Below, piece after piece: positions 17,444-26,840 of a DNA stretch of 64,000 nt. Location of the stretch: NCBI RefSeq assembly GCF_049670895.1, contig NZ_CP187170.1. The stretch is one strand, 5' to 3'. The notes under the pieces are model-generated. The model was not told the origin of the DNA, did no database searches, and saw only the letters and a program-made list of their open reading frames with translations. This DNA is from Pasteurella sp049670895. Lineage in GTDB: Bacteria > Pseudomonadota > Gammaproteobacteria > Enterobacterales > Pasteurellaceae. A program made the translations under genes and the position numbers. Every line of letters starts with the position of its first letter. The stretch's first letter is position 1.

Positions 17444-17527
17444 ATTCATTCTCCGTCGATGCTAATTCTCTGCTAGCACATTATTAAAACTTAAATATTT
17501 CTTATTGTAGATGAAAAATCTAAATTC

Positions 17528-18808
17528 TCAAAATTCTGAGCCTACTTTCTTCGCAATTTTTTTCATTCCAGACCATAAAGTCCCTAAAATGCTATTATCA
17601 TTGCTATAAGTATCATTAATTGGACTTTCATCATTACTGCTATATTCATATTGTAATAAACCCAATACCGTAGAATATTGTGGTTTATTCTCCACATGAT
17701 GTGTCACACCTGTAATATTTAATGGATTACCAATACGCACATGTAAACCAAAAACTTCTGTCGCACATTCTTTCAGATCTTTAATTTGTGCCCCACCTCC
17801 AGTAATCACAATACCGGCAATGAGCTCAAATTTCATTTGCTTACTTTGTAATTCATGTTTAAGTTGAATTAATTCTTGTTTGACCAAGCCAAGCAATTCT
17901 TCATAACGTGCAGCAGTCACCATGGATAAACGATCTTTCGTACAGCGTCCAATCACGCTACCATCAATACTCATCACATCAAATTCTGCTTCGGGATTCT
18001 GGCGAGGTGGGCTGACTGCACTGCCGTATTTGACCTTAATATTTTCCGCTTCCACGCGAGATGTCGTGCGGTCATAAGCAATGTCATCAGTCACTCGATT
18101 CCCCGCGTAAGGAATCACTTTACTAAAACGTAATGCCCCGTTCGTGTACACCATGATTTCCATCGTGCCTGCACCAAAATCAATTAAACAAACACCAAGA
18201 TCTTTTTCATCTTCCGTTAAAACAGAATGACTGGCAGCAATGCCTGAGAAAATCACTTTATCAATTTTTAATTTGCAACGTTCTACGGCTTGGCGTAGAT
18301 TATTTAACCAATCCTGATGGCAAGCAATTAAGTGCACATTTGAGGTTAAACGCCCACCTTGAAAGCCCAGAGGATTTTTAATATTGCGTTGCTGATCTAC
18401 CGCATATTCTTGAGGAAGACGATGTAATAATGCCAACCCTTCTGGCATTTTGATTGAACTTGCCGTATGTAATGCGGCATCAATATCTTCTTGTGTAACT
18501 TCATCGCCCACAATCGGTGCCGCACCACTATCATTCCAGCTTTGAATATGCTCCCCCGTGATTGCCAAGGTGACACTTAAAATTTGACAATCTGCCACGG
18601 ATTCCGCTAATTCAACGGCACGTTGAACCGAGGTAACCACCGCATTTAAATCCGTAATATTTCCTTTGTCGATACCTTTTGCTGGACAGCTTCCTACCCC
18701 AAGAATATTGACGACACCATCAGGTAAAAGTTCGCCGACTAAAGCCACCACTTTAGAGGTGCCTACTTCTAAGCCAACAATAATTTTTGATTCCACAATT
18801 TTTGCCAT
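17528..18808 (-). CDS. ftsA: cell division protein FtsA
   Basis: Protein of 426 residues, an actin-like ATPase that ties FtsZ to the membrane. It has the phosphate 1 motif GLEVGTSKVVALVGE, the phosphate 2 region DFGAGTMEIMVY, the adenosine motif ITGGGAQIKDL, and a C-terminal amphipathic membrane helix (LWSGMKKIAKKV). The ATG at 18808 is chosen over an upstream GTG that overlaps the ftsQ stop; both are possible. Fits between ftsQ and ftsZ as in E. coli. Confidence 0.96.
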   Translation of the reverse strand: MAKIVESKIIVGLEVGTSKVVALVGELLPDGVVNILGVGSCPAKGIDKGNITDLNAVVTSVQRAVELAESVADCQILSVTLAITGEHIQSWNDSGAAPIVGDEVTQEDIDAALHTASSIKMPEGLALLHRLPQEYAVDQQRNIKNPLGFQGGRLTSNVHLIACHQDWLNNLRQAVERCKLKIDKVIFSGIAASHSVLTEDEKDLGVCLIDFGAGTMEIMVYTNGALRFSKVIPYAGNRVTDDIAYDRTTSRVEAENIKVKYGSAVSPPRQNPEAEFDVMSIDGSVIGRCTKDRLSMVTAARYEELLGLVKQELIQLKHELQSKQMKFELIAGIVITGGGAQIKDLKECATEVFGLHVRIGNPLNITGVTHHVENKPQYSTVLGLLQYEYSSNDESPINDTYSNDNSILGTLWSGMKKIAKKVGSEF

Positions 18809-18813
18809 TTTTA

Positions 18814-19608
18814 TCACTTCACAAAATATTCATCCGCATCAATATCGACAAAGCCAACAGCCGCACCAACACGATATCTTAAATCTACATAAGACAACTT
18901 TTTATTTTCCGGTACTTCAATTTGTGGATAAATGGTGACAAAACGATCTAACTTTGTTTTCCATTCACCTCTGCCTAATTTTAATACCAGATTATTTTCC
19001 AATACGATTTGCCATGCACCACGATCATCAATGGCGACCGCTTTTAATTTTAACCCTTTTTGTTGCAAATTCGCATTCACTTGATGCCAAGCTTCGAGAA
19101 CTTGTTCACTCTGATAATCTGGTCCAGATAAATGTGGCAAATTTTTATCTTGTAATTTATCCATAGGTAGCTGAAAAATCGCCCCTTCTCGAGATAAAAA
19201 TTCACCTTCATTCCAAATGGCGACTGGCTGATGCTCAACAACTGCAATGCTTAGCTTATCAGGCCAAATTTTTCTGACGATTGCCCCTTTGATCCAAGGC
19301 ATGGTCTCAATTTGCTCACGCACCACGTCAATATCTTGTCCAAAAAACCCTTTTAAGCCCCCCATTTTGAGTACAGAATCTCGCACATCATCATAGGTGG
19401 TAAACTGCGGTTGATTAGTTAAAATAAACGCATTAATTGGTCGGTCATCTAAAGCTTCTAATAAACGTTGCCAATTTGAATAGACATAAAAAAACACGCC
19501 CAAACACAACAAAAAAATCACGATTTTTATAGGATTTAGGCTACTTTTTGCCTCATCATGATAACGAATCGTTTGTTGCGTTGTTCTGCGTTTTATACGT
19601 TGCATCAT
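18814..19608 (-). CDS. ftsQ: cell division protein FtsQ
   Basis: Protein of 264 residues. One membrane helix at about 28-45 (IVIFLLCLGVFFYVYS) follows a short basic cytoplasmic tail, then the POTRA domain (about 58-128, with LPWIKGAIVRKIWPDKL-like sequence) and the beta domain. It bridges early and late division proteins with FtsB and FtsL. The start overlaps the ddlB stop by four bases (ATGA), indicating translational coupling. Confidence 0.94.
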   Translation of the reverse strand: MMQRIKRRTTQQTIRYHDEAKSSLNPIKIVIFLLCLGVFFYVYSNWQRLLEALDDRPINAFILTNQPQFTTYDDVRDSVLKMGGLKGFFGQDIDVVREQIETMPWIKGAIVRKIWPDKLSIAVVEHQPVAIWNEGEFLSREGAIFQLPMDKLQDKNLPHLSGPDYQSEQVLEAWHQVNANLQQKGLKLKAVAIDDRGAWQIVLENNLVLKLGRGEWKTKLDRFVTIYPQIEVPENKKLSYVDLRYRVGAAVGFVDIDADEYFVK

Positions 19609-20534
19609 TTCGCACTCAACTCCAAAATGCGGACAACTAACTGCTCAAAAGAATACCCCACCACGGCGGCGGACTTCGGAAATAAACTATGACTTGTCAT
19701 GCCTGGATTGGTATTGACTTCCACTAAACGAAATTCACCTTGGCTATCTGTCATCACATCAATTCGACTCCAACCACGGCACCCTACCACATCATACGCC
19801 CGTTTTACTAGCTGTTTCAATGCAGCTTCACGTTCTTCACTCAAACCTGCTGGACAAAAATATTGGGTGTTATCTGAAAGATATTTTGCTTCATAATCAT
19901 AAAACTCCCCTTCTGGTACAATGCGTACCGCAGGCAAGACTTCATTATCCAACACTGGCACCGTTAATTCATCACCGGCTAGCCATTCTTCAATTAATAC
20001 CGTGTCATCATATTGTAATGCAAAATCCACCGCACTTTTTAACGCTTCAACCGCATTGACTTTAGTTAAACCAACACTTGAGCCTTCCAAAGAGGGTTTT
20101 ACCATAAGGGGTAAACCTAATTTTTCGACAACATCTGCTGGATTTAGTTCTGCTACCGTTTCTTTGGTCACAATTTCCATGTCTGCAACAGGTAATCCAA
20201 AGGCTTTCCATAACATTTTTGTCCGCATTTTATCCATGGTTAAAGCAGACGCCATCACACCGCAGCCCGTGTAAGGAATTCCTATTTGTTCGAGTAATCC
20301 TTGTATTGTGCCATCTTCACCACCACGACCATGTAAAATATTAAAAACCCGATCAAACCCCTGTGCTTTTAACTCAGCAACAGGGAAAGTTTTGGGATCA
20401 ATGGGATGGGCATCATAGCCTTGGTTTAATAATGCCGTTAAAACGGCTTGTCCCGAATTTAAGGAAACCTCACGCTCTGCAGATGTTCCACCTAATAACA
20501 CGGCTATTTTTTCTTGTTTTAATGTTTTTTTCAT
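19605..20534 (-). CDS. ddlB: D-alanine--D-alanine ligase
   Basis: Protein of 309 residues with an ATP-grasp fold. It has VLLGGTSAEREVSLNSG at the N-terminus, ILHGRGGEDG, the ATP-binding KPSLEGSSVGLTKV, and EVNTNPGMTSHSLFPKSA at the C-terminus. It makes the D-Ala-D-Ala dipeptide for the cell wall precursor. The start at 20534 avoids an in-frame extension that lies inside murC and agrees with the H. influenzae protein length. Confidence 0.96.
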   Translation of the reverse strand: MKKTLKQEKIAVLLGGTSAEREVSLNSGQAVLTALLNQGYDAHPIDPKTFPVAELKAQGFDRVFNILHGRGGEDGTIQGLLEQIGIPYTGCGVMASALTMDKMRTKMLWKAFGLPVADMEIVTKETVAELNPADVVEKLGLPLMVKPSLEGSSVGLTKVNAVEALKSAVDFALQYDDTVLIEEWLAGDELTVPVLDNEVLPAVRIVPEGEFYDYEAKYLSDNTQYFCPAGLSEEREAALKQLVKRAYDVVGCRGWSRIDVMTDSQGEFRLVEVNTNPGMTSHSLFPKSAAVVGYSFEQLVVRILELSAK

Positions 20535-20545
20535 GTTGTTATCCG

Positions 20546-21994
20546 CTATTCCTGCGTCCATTTTTCTGCTAATTGACGTGCGATTTTACTCACATTGCCT
20601 GCACCTTGCGCTAAAATCAAGTCACCATCTTGTAAAATTTGATCGAGAATATCCCCTAATTGATTATGATCCGAAACAAAAATAGGATCTACTTTACCTA
20701 AATTTCGGATTGAGCGACAAAGTGAACGACTATCCGCCCCAGCCACAGGGGTTTCGCCTGCTGCATACACATCTAACATAATTAAGGCATCAACTTGGGA
20801 AAGCACTTGCACAAAATCATCAAATAAATCGCGAGTGCGTGAATAACGATGGGGTTGGAATACCATGACCACACGTTTATTTTCCCAACCTTGACGGGCA
20901 GCTTGAATAGTCACCCCAACTTCAGTAGGGTGATGCCCATAATCGTCCACTAACATTACTTTCCCAGCAGGACGGATAAAATAACCTAATTGATCGAAAC
21001 GACGTCCTGCCCCTTGAAAATCTGCCAGTGCGGCTAAAATTGCCTCATTGCCAATGCCTTCTTCTTTTGCCACAACCAATGCTGCAGTCGCATTTAATGC
21101 ATTATGGCGACCTGGTACATTTAACAGCACATCAATACGCTCACCCGTTGGTGTGATGACGGTATAATGACCTTGAAAGCCCGTTTGTTGATAATCTTCA
21201 ATGCGATAATCCGCCTTTTCACTGAAACCGTAAGTGATCACATGGCGGCCCACTTTCGGCATAAGTTCTTCTAAGACGGGATCATCTGCACAAAGCACGG
21301 CGAGCCCATAAAAAGGCAAATTATGTAAGAAATTCACATAAGTTTGTTTCATTTCCTCAAAAGAGCCATGATAAGTTTCCATGTGATCAGGCTCCACATT
21401 GGTGACGACCGAGACCATCGGTTGTAAATGTAAAAATGAGGCATCACTCTCATCCGCTTCCGCAATCAGATAACGGCTACAACCTAAATGGGCATTGGTA
21501 CCAGCGGATTTCACTAAACCACCATTCACAAAAGTCGGATCCAAACCAGCCTGTGCATAAATCATCGCAATCATGGCTGTTGTGGTGGTTTTACCATGAG
21601 TGCCTGCAATGGCAATGCCATGACGAAAACGCATAATTTCAGCAAGCATTTGTGCACGTTGAATCACGGGAATCCGTCTTTCTTTGGCTGTCACCACTTC
21701 AATATTATCTGCCTTGATCGCACTCGACACCACCACCACACTTGCCCCTTGTACATTTTCCGCAGAATGTGTGAAGGCAATTTTCGCCCCTAATGAAACT
21801 AAACGATTTGTTACCGCACTTTCCATAATATCGGAGCCAGTAACCACATAACCTTCGTTTAAAAGTACTTCGGCAATACCGCCCATTCCTGCTCCGCCGA
21901 TCCCCACAAAATGGATTTGGCTGACACGACGCATTTCAGGAATCATATCTCTGATACGTTGTTTAAATTCTTTTCCACAATTTGAATTCATCAT
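20546..21994 (-). CDS. murC: UDP-N-acetylmuramate--L-alanine ligase
   Basis: Protein of 482 residues. Mur ligase with the N-terminal Rossmann motif FVGIGGAGMGGIAE, ATP-binding GTHGKTTTTAM, EADESDASFLHL, and VDDYGHHPTEV. It adds L-Ala, the first residue of the peptide stem. The ATG pair at 21994/21991 is preferred because AGGAAAG precedes it. The second glycine in GMGG replaces the more usual serine (GMSG), a mild change. Confidence 0.96.
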   Translation of the reverse strand: MMNSNCGKEFKQRIRDMIPEMRRVSQIHFVGIGGAGMGGIAEVLLNEGYVVTGSDIMESAVTNRLVSLGAKIAFTHSAENVQGASVVVVSSAIKADNIEVVTAKERRIPVIQRAQMLAEIMRFRHGIAIAGTHGKTTTTAMIAMIYAQAGLDPTFVNGGLVKSAGTNAHLGCSRYLIAEADESDASFLHLQPMVSVVTNVEPDHMETYHGSFEEMKQTYVNFLHNLPFYGLAVLCADDPVLEELMPKVGRHVITYGFSEKADYRIEDYQQTGFQGHYTVITPTGERIDVLLNVPGRHNALNATAALVVAKEEGIGNEAILAALADFQGAGRRFDQLGYFIRPAGKVMLVDDYGHHPTEVGVTIQAARQGWENKRVVMVFQPHRYSRTRDLFDDFVQVLSQVDALIMLDVYAAGETPVAGADSRSLCRSIRNLGKVDPIFVSDHNQLGDILDQILQDGDLILAQGAGNVSKIARQLAEKWTQE

Positions 21995-22010
21995 GCTTTT
22001 CTTTCCTACT

Positions 22011-23069
22011 TTACTTTGCCTCTTCAATGATCACATCTGCAACACGCTGTGCAGAAAATGGCGTAGCCTTTGCTTTTGCTTTCAACGCCATCTCTAGCAA
22101 GATACGGCGATCAAATTGATTTAATAATTGAATCAATGCATCTGGATTGAGGTCTTTTTGTTGAATAATTTTTGCCGCACCAACATCGGCTAAATATTTT
22201 GCATTTAAATACTGTTGCTGATCTTTATGTTGAAAAGGCACAAAAATGGCGGGGGTTCCCACGGCGGCTAATTCAGACACCGTCAAGGCACCCGAACGAC
22301 AAATCACAATATCCGCCCATGCGTAGGCTTGTGCCATATCATCAATAAATTCCGTCACATTTACCGAAACATGTTGAGGATATAAGGCACGAATTTTTTC
22401 TAAAGCCCCTTGCCCAACTTGATGTCTCACCTCAAGCTTATCCGCCAATTTGGCGACCACCTCAGGTAAGGTCATATTTAATACGTTAGCACCTTGACTG
22501 CCCCCCACCACTAAGACACGCAATTTTCCAACTCGCTCGGCAAAGCGTTGTTCTGGAGGGGGCGTTAAAAATAAGGCTTCACGTACAGGATTTCCCACAA
22601 CCTCTGCCTGAGGAAACGCATTCGGAAAGGCTTGTAACACTCGCTTTGCGATTTTAGCAAGCCAGCTGTTTGTCAAACCAGCCACGGCATTTTGTTCATG
22701 TAAAATCACGGGCACACCGCAAAGTTTTGCCGCAATGCCTCCCGGTCCTGAAACATAACCGCCCATGCCTAACACCGCATTAGGTTGATATGTTTTAATG
22801 ATTTTACGAGCCTGCAAAATGGCTCTAAAAATGGCAAAAGGGGCTTTTAATAAGGCAGTTAGTCCTTTGCCACGCAAACCCGAAATTTGAATAAATTGGA
22901 TAGGAATACCATGCTTGGGCACTAATTGGGCTTCCATACGATCTTTTGTGCCTAACCAACAAATTTCCCAACCTTGCTTTTGCAAATGTTGAGCCACTGC
23001 AATCGCAGGGAAGACATGACCGCCCGTGCCTCCTGCCATCACTAATAATTTTTTCTTTTGTGTTGTCAT
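22011..23069 (-). CDS. murG: MurG glycosyltransferase (lipid II synthesis)
   Basis: Protein of 352 residues. It transfers GlcNAc to lipid I at the inner membrane face. G-loop 1 AGGTGGHVFPA at about 12-22, GMGGYVSGPGG, HEQNAVAG, GGSQGA and the donor-site SGALTVSELAAVG are all intact. Ribosome site AAGGAAAA. A 95-base gap to ftsW holds an extended uptake signal. Confidence 0.96.
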   Translation of the reverse strand: MTTQKKKLLVMAGGTGGHVFPAIAVAQHLQKQGWEICWLGTKDRMEAQLVPKHGIPIQFIQISGLRGKGLTALLKAPFAIFRAILQARKIIKTYQPNAVLGMGGYVSGPGGIAAKLCGVPVILHEQNAVAGLTNSWLAKIAKRVLQAFPNAFPQAEVVGNPVREALFLTPPPEQRFAERVGKLRVLVVGGSQGANVLNMTLPEVVAKLADKLEVRHQVGQGALEKIRALYPQHVSVNVTEFIDDMAQAYAWADIVICRSGALTVSELAAVGTPAIFVPFQHKDQQQYLNAKYLADVGAAKIIQQKDLNPDALIQLLNQFDRRILLEMALKAKAKATPFSAQRVADVIIEEAK

Positions 23070-23164
23070 GTTGTTTTCCTTTATTCTTCTTCTCGCAACA
23101 TAAAATGACCGATAAATCCTACGTTAAATACACTCAAAAGTGCGGTCGATTTCAAAAAAGTTTT

Positions 23165-24355
23165 TTAATCATCTCGCAAACGTGCCTGCCCAATTTGCAT
23201 GAGGCGGTTTTCATGATCAATACGCAATAATAAGCCAATGGAAATTGACATAATAATTAAGCTTGATCCCCCATAGCTAATCAAGGGGAAGGTCAGCCCT
23301 TTGGTCGGCAACATCCCTAATGCCATGCCTAAATTAACGAACCCTTGGAAAAAAATCCAAAAGCCAATCCCAAAGGCAAAAAAACCTTTAAAACGTTGCT
23401 CTAATAGTAACGAAACCCGTCCAATTTTCATGGCTCGTAACACCAGCAACGCCAACAAAATAATAATGAAGAAAATCCCGAGAAAACCAAACTCTTCGCC
23501 CACGACCGCCATCACGAAGTCGGTGTGAGCTTCAGGTAAATATTCTAATTTTTGAATGGAATTACCTAAACCTTCACCATTAAACTCCCCTCGTCCAAAT
23601 GCCATTAAGGAGTTAGATAACTGAAACCCCGTACCATAAGGATCTTTAAAGGGATCAAGAAACCCGGTGAAGCGTTTTAATCGGTAAGCAGAAGACACTA
23701 CCAAGGCAATAAAAAGCAACAAACCAATCCCAATTAAGGCTAGGAATTGGAAAAAATGTGCCCCCACAATATATAACAAGCAAAACGTAATAACGAACAG
23801 CACAACGGTACTGCCTAAATCGGGTTGTCCAAGTAACAGAAGCCCCATACTGCCCATCACGAGAAAAGGCTTAAATGCACTGAGTTTACGTTCACGAACT
23901 TCATCATATTTACGGGTAAAATAACTGGCGAGAAAGCAAGTTAATGCCAATTTTGCAAACTCGGCTGGCTGGAAATTAAATAACACCATAGGAATCCAAC
24001 GTCTTGCCCCATTCACTTCACGCCCAATGCCAGGAATTAAGACTAAAAGTAATAACAAGATCGCAAGAAAAAACAAGCGAGCATGCCATTCTTCCCATCG
24101 TTGCGTGGGAATTTGTACCGTGATGTAACAAAGCCCCAAAGATAAGCTCAAATAAACAGCATCACGTTTTGCAAAATAAAAAGGATCGTTAAATAAACGT
24201 GTCCCTACGGGAATAGAGGCGGAGGACACCGCCAATAAACCAATGAGTAACAAAACCACAAATAACCAAAGCAAGGCACGATCATATAACAAATTACTTG
24301 GTGTAATACGTGCCCAGCTTTCATATTCCCCTTTAACTTTATCCCAAAATGCCAT
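23165..24355 (-). CDS. ftsW: SEDS-family peptidoglycan glycosyltransferase FtsW
   Basis: Protein of 396 residues with about ten membrane segments. SEDS landmarks are GARRWI, FQPAEFAKLAL, LGQPDLGSTVV, PEAHTDF and the C-terminal LPTKGLTFPLISYGGSS. It polymerises septal glycan with FtsI. The start MAFWDKVKG has GAGAGAAG upstream. Confidence 0.95.
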   Translation of the reverse strand: MAFWDKVKGEYESWARITPSNLLYDRALLWLFVVLLLIGLLAVSSASIPVGTRLFNDPFYFAKRDAVYLSLSLGLCYITVQIPTQRWEEWHARLFFLAILLLLLVLIPGIGREVNGARRWIPMVLFNFQPAEFAKLALTCFLASYFTRKYDEVRERKLSAFKPFLVMGSMGLLLLGQPDLGSTVVLFVITFCLLYIVGAHFFQFLALIGIGLLLFIALVVSSAYRLKRFTGFLDPFKDPYGTGFQLSNSLMAFGRGEFNGEGLGNSIQKLEYLPEAHTDFVMAVVGEEFGFLGIFFIIILLALLVLRAMKIGRVSLLLEQRFKGFFAFGIGFWIFFQGFVNLGMALGMLPTKGLTFPLISYGGSSLIIMSISIGLLLRIDHENRLMQIGQARLRDD

Positions 24356-24376
24356 GGTTTCTTCTCTCGCCTTTGT

Positions 24377-25675
24377 CTAACTGAATTTTGCTAAGCGAGT
24401 AAATTCCTCACCTCGTTGTTCAAAGCAGGAAAATTGATCCAAACTGGCACAGGCAGGTGACAGTAACACCATATCCCCCGCCGTTAAATGTGGGCGTAAT
24501 GCATTGATTGCTTGTTCCATAGTGTCAAATAATTGGCTTTGTGTGCTAAGTGCGGCTAATTTTGCCCCATCTTGCCCAAAGCAATAACAATAAATGTGCG
24601 GTTGCTGAATTAAACTGGCTAATTCGGAAAAATCGGCACCTTTGCCATCGCCACCCAGTAAAAGATATAAATTTCCCGCAACCTGTAACCCTGTTAATGC
24701 CGCCACGGTGCTTCCTACATTCGTGGCTTTCGAGTCATTCACCCAACGAACGCCATTGGCAACATGTGCTAATTGAAAACGGTGGTCTAAACCTGCGAAC
24801 TCACGCAAGGCTTGACGTATCCCGTTCATTGGAATGTCTGCCCCTTGAGCAAGAGCAATTGCTGCTAAGGCATTCATTTCATTGTGGCGCCCGACTAATT
24901 TCATCTCATCGCAAGGCAAAATCATGGTCTCTTTTGCCATTAAATATCGCAGACCCTTTTCGCGTTTTACCCAATAGTCTGCATTTTCTTCACCAAAACT
25001 AACCGCACTTTTCAGCCCTTCTGTGAACGTTAAAGGATCTTCTGCATTGAAAACCGCCGTTTGAGCATGCTGATAAATCTTTAATTTAGCTTGACGATAA
25101 TCTTCTAAATCCACATAACGATTCATGTGATCTTCTGTCACATTCAACACGGTGGCTGCTATGGCTTGCAAACTATAGGTAGTTTCTAATTGAAAGCTTG
25201 AAAGCTCCAACACATACAAATCATAATCGCCTGCTAAAAGAGATAAGGCGGGAATGCCAATATTGCCCCCCATGCCAACCTTGATACCTGCCTGCTTTGC
25301 CATTTCTGTCACTAACGAGGTGACGGTACTTTTACCATTCGATCCCGTAATAGCAATAATCGGCTTTTTTGCTTCACGACAAAACAGTTCAATATCACCC
25401 ACAACCTCCACTCCTGCTTTCAGTGCGGTCTGAATTTCAGGTGTTTTTAATGCAAGACCTGGACTAATCACAATTAAGTCGCTGTCGAGTAACCATTGTT
25501 GATTTAAGCTCCCCGTATGTAACGGAATATGGTCAGGTAAATTCTCTGCACCTGCTGGATTTGCACGTGTATCGATCACCTTAACTTTCGCTTGTTTGGC
25601 TAACAAAAAATCCACACAGGACAATCCTGTTTTACCTAACCCTATAATCGTGATGTTTTTGTTTTGGTATTGCAT
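24377..25675 (-). CDS. murD: UDP-N-acetylmuramoylalanine--D-glutamate ligase
   Basis: Protein of 432 residues. N-terminal GLGKTGLSCVDF, ATP-binding ITGSNGKSTVTSL, LNVTEDHMNRY, WVNDSKATNVGST and GGDGKGADF. It adds D-Glu to the stem peptide. The ATG at 25675 has AAGAG six bases upstream; 15 further in-frame codons upstream lack support. Confidence 0.95.
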   Translation of the reverse strand: MQYQNKNITIIGLGKTGLSCVDFLLAKQAKVKVIDTRANPAGAENLPDHIPLHTGSLNQQWLLDSDLIVISPGLALKTPEIQTALKAGVEVVGDIELFCREAKKPIIAITGSNGKSTVTSLVTEMAKQAGIKVGMGGNIGIPALSLLAGDYDLYVLELSSFQLETTYSLQAIAATVLNVTEDHMNRYVDLEDYRQAKLKIYQHAQTAVFNAEDPLTFTEGLKSAVSFGEENADYWVKREKGLRYLMAKETMILPCDEMKLVGRHNEMNALAAIALAQGADIPMNGIRQALREFAGLDHRFQLAHVANGVRWVNDSKATNVGSTVAALTGLQVAGNLYLLLGGDGKGADFSELASLIQQPHIYCYCFGQDGAKLAALSTQSQLFDTMEQAINALRPHLTAGDMVLLSPACASLDQFSCFEQRGEEFTRLAKFS

Positions 25676-25733
25676 CTTTTTCTCTTTTAATGTGGTGAAA
25701 TGAGCTTGCTTGCTCATCAATAAAATGCGTCAT

Positions 25734-25750
25734 GGTGGGCATCGCCCACC
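25734..25750 (-). other. short GC-rich hairpin between mraY and murD
   Basis: GGTGGGC / GCCCACC with a 3-base loop in the 82-base gap between mraY stop and murD start. No T tract, so it may be an mRNA processing or stability element rather than a terminator. Confidence 0.45.
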
Positions 25751-25757
25751 TCAATGT

Positions 25758-26840
25758 TTAACGTAATTTCAAGGTGACTAAGCCAATTAACACTAACATC
25801 AATGAAATGATCCAGAAACGGACAATCACACGAGGCTCAGGCCAGCCTTTTAATTCAAAATGATGATGAATCGGTGCCATACGGAAAATACGTTGTTTGC
25901 GTAATTTATAAGATCCTACTTGTAAAATCACAGAAAGGGTTTCAACCACAAACACCCCGCCCATAATGACTAATAAAAACTCTTGGCGAACTAACACTGC
26001 CACCACCCCTAATGCCCCACCTAATGCCAATGAGCCAACATCGCCCATAAACACTTGTGCAGGATAGGTGTTAAACCATAAGAAGCCTAAGCCTGCACCC
26101 ACAATAGCGGTACAGAACACCACAAGCTCCGCACTGAATTTAATATAAGGAATATGGAGATAGTCGGCAAAATTCACATTACCCGTTGCCCATGCCACTA
26201 AGGCAAATGCCCCCGCAACCAACACGGTCGGCATAATGGCAAGCCCGTCTAAACCGTCCGTTAAGTTCACGGCATTACTGGTGCCAACAATCACAAAATA
26301 GGCTAGCACAATATAAAATAAACCTAATTGTGGCATCACCTCTTTAAAGAATGGCACCACAAGGCGAGTGGCGTCCGTATCTTTACCAATGGCATACATT
26401 CCCAATACGGCAATCAATGCAATCAACGACAGCCAAAAATATTTCCAACGTGCCACCAAACCATCGGTATTCTTACGGGTGATTTTTCGATAATCATCAA
26501 TAAAGCCCACTGCACCGTAACCAATCAGAACAAATAAGCTAAACCAAACATAAGGATTGGCTAAATTAGCCCATAATAAGGTGCTTACCGTAATGGCAAA
26601 TAAAATCATGATACCGCCCATTGTTGGTGTACCACGTTTGCTGAAATGGCTTTCTGGTCCGTCATTACGCACTTCTTGACCAAACTTTAAGACTTGTAAA
26701 CGGCGAATGATCTTTGGCCCAATCCATAAAGACACCAAAAGTGCGGTCAATAAGGCTAAAATGGCACGCACCGTAATATAAGAAACGACATTAAATCCAC
26801 TATAATATTGTTGTAAAAACTCACCGAGCCAAACTAACAT
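25758..26840 (-). CDS. mraY: phospho-N-acetylmuramoyl-pentapeptide transferase
   Basis: Protein of 360 residues with about ten membrane segments. It makes lipid I from UDP-MurNAc-pentapeptide. Typical motifs are GTPTMGG, the DDYRK aspartates, NLTDGLDGLA, FMGDVGSLALGG and the cytoplasmic loop APIHHHFELKGWPE. It starts seven bases before the murF stop, so the two genes are coupled. Confidence 0.96.
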   Translation of the reverse strand: MLVWLGEFLQQYYSGFNVVSYITVRAILALLTALLVSLWIGPKIIRRLQVLKFGQEVRNDGPESHFSKRGTPTMGGIMILFAITVSTLLWANLANPYVWFSLFVLIGYGAVGFIDDYRKITRKNTDGLVARWKYFWLSLIALIAVLGMYAIGKDTDATRLVVPFFKEVMPQLGLFYIVLAYFVIVGTSNAVNLTDGLDGLAIMPTVLVAGAFALVAWATGNVNFADYLHIPYIKFSAELVVFCTAIVGAGLGFLWFNTYPAQVFMGDVGSLALGGALGVVAVLVRQEFLLVIMGGVFVVETLSVILQVGSYKLRKQRIFRMAPIHHHFELKGWPEPRVIVRFWIISLMLVLIGLVTLKLR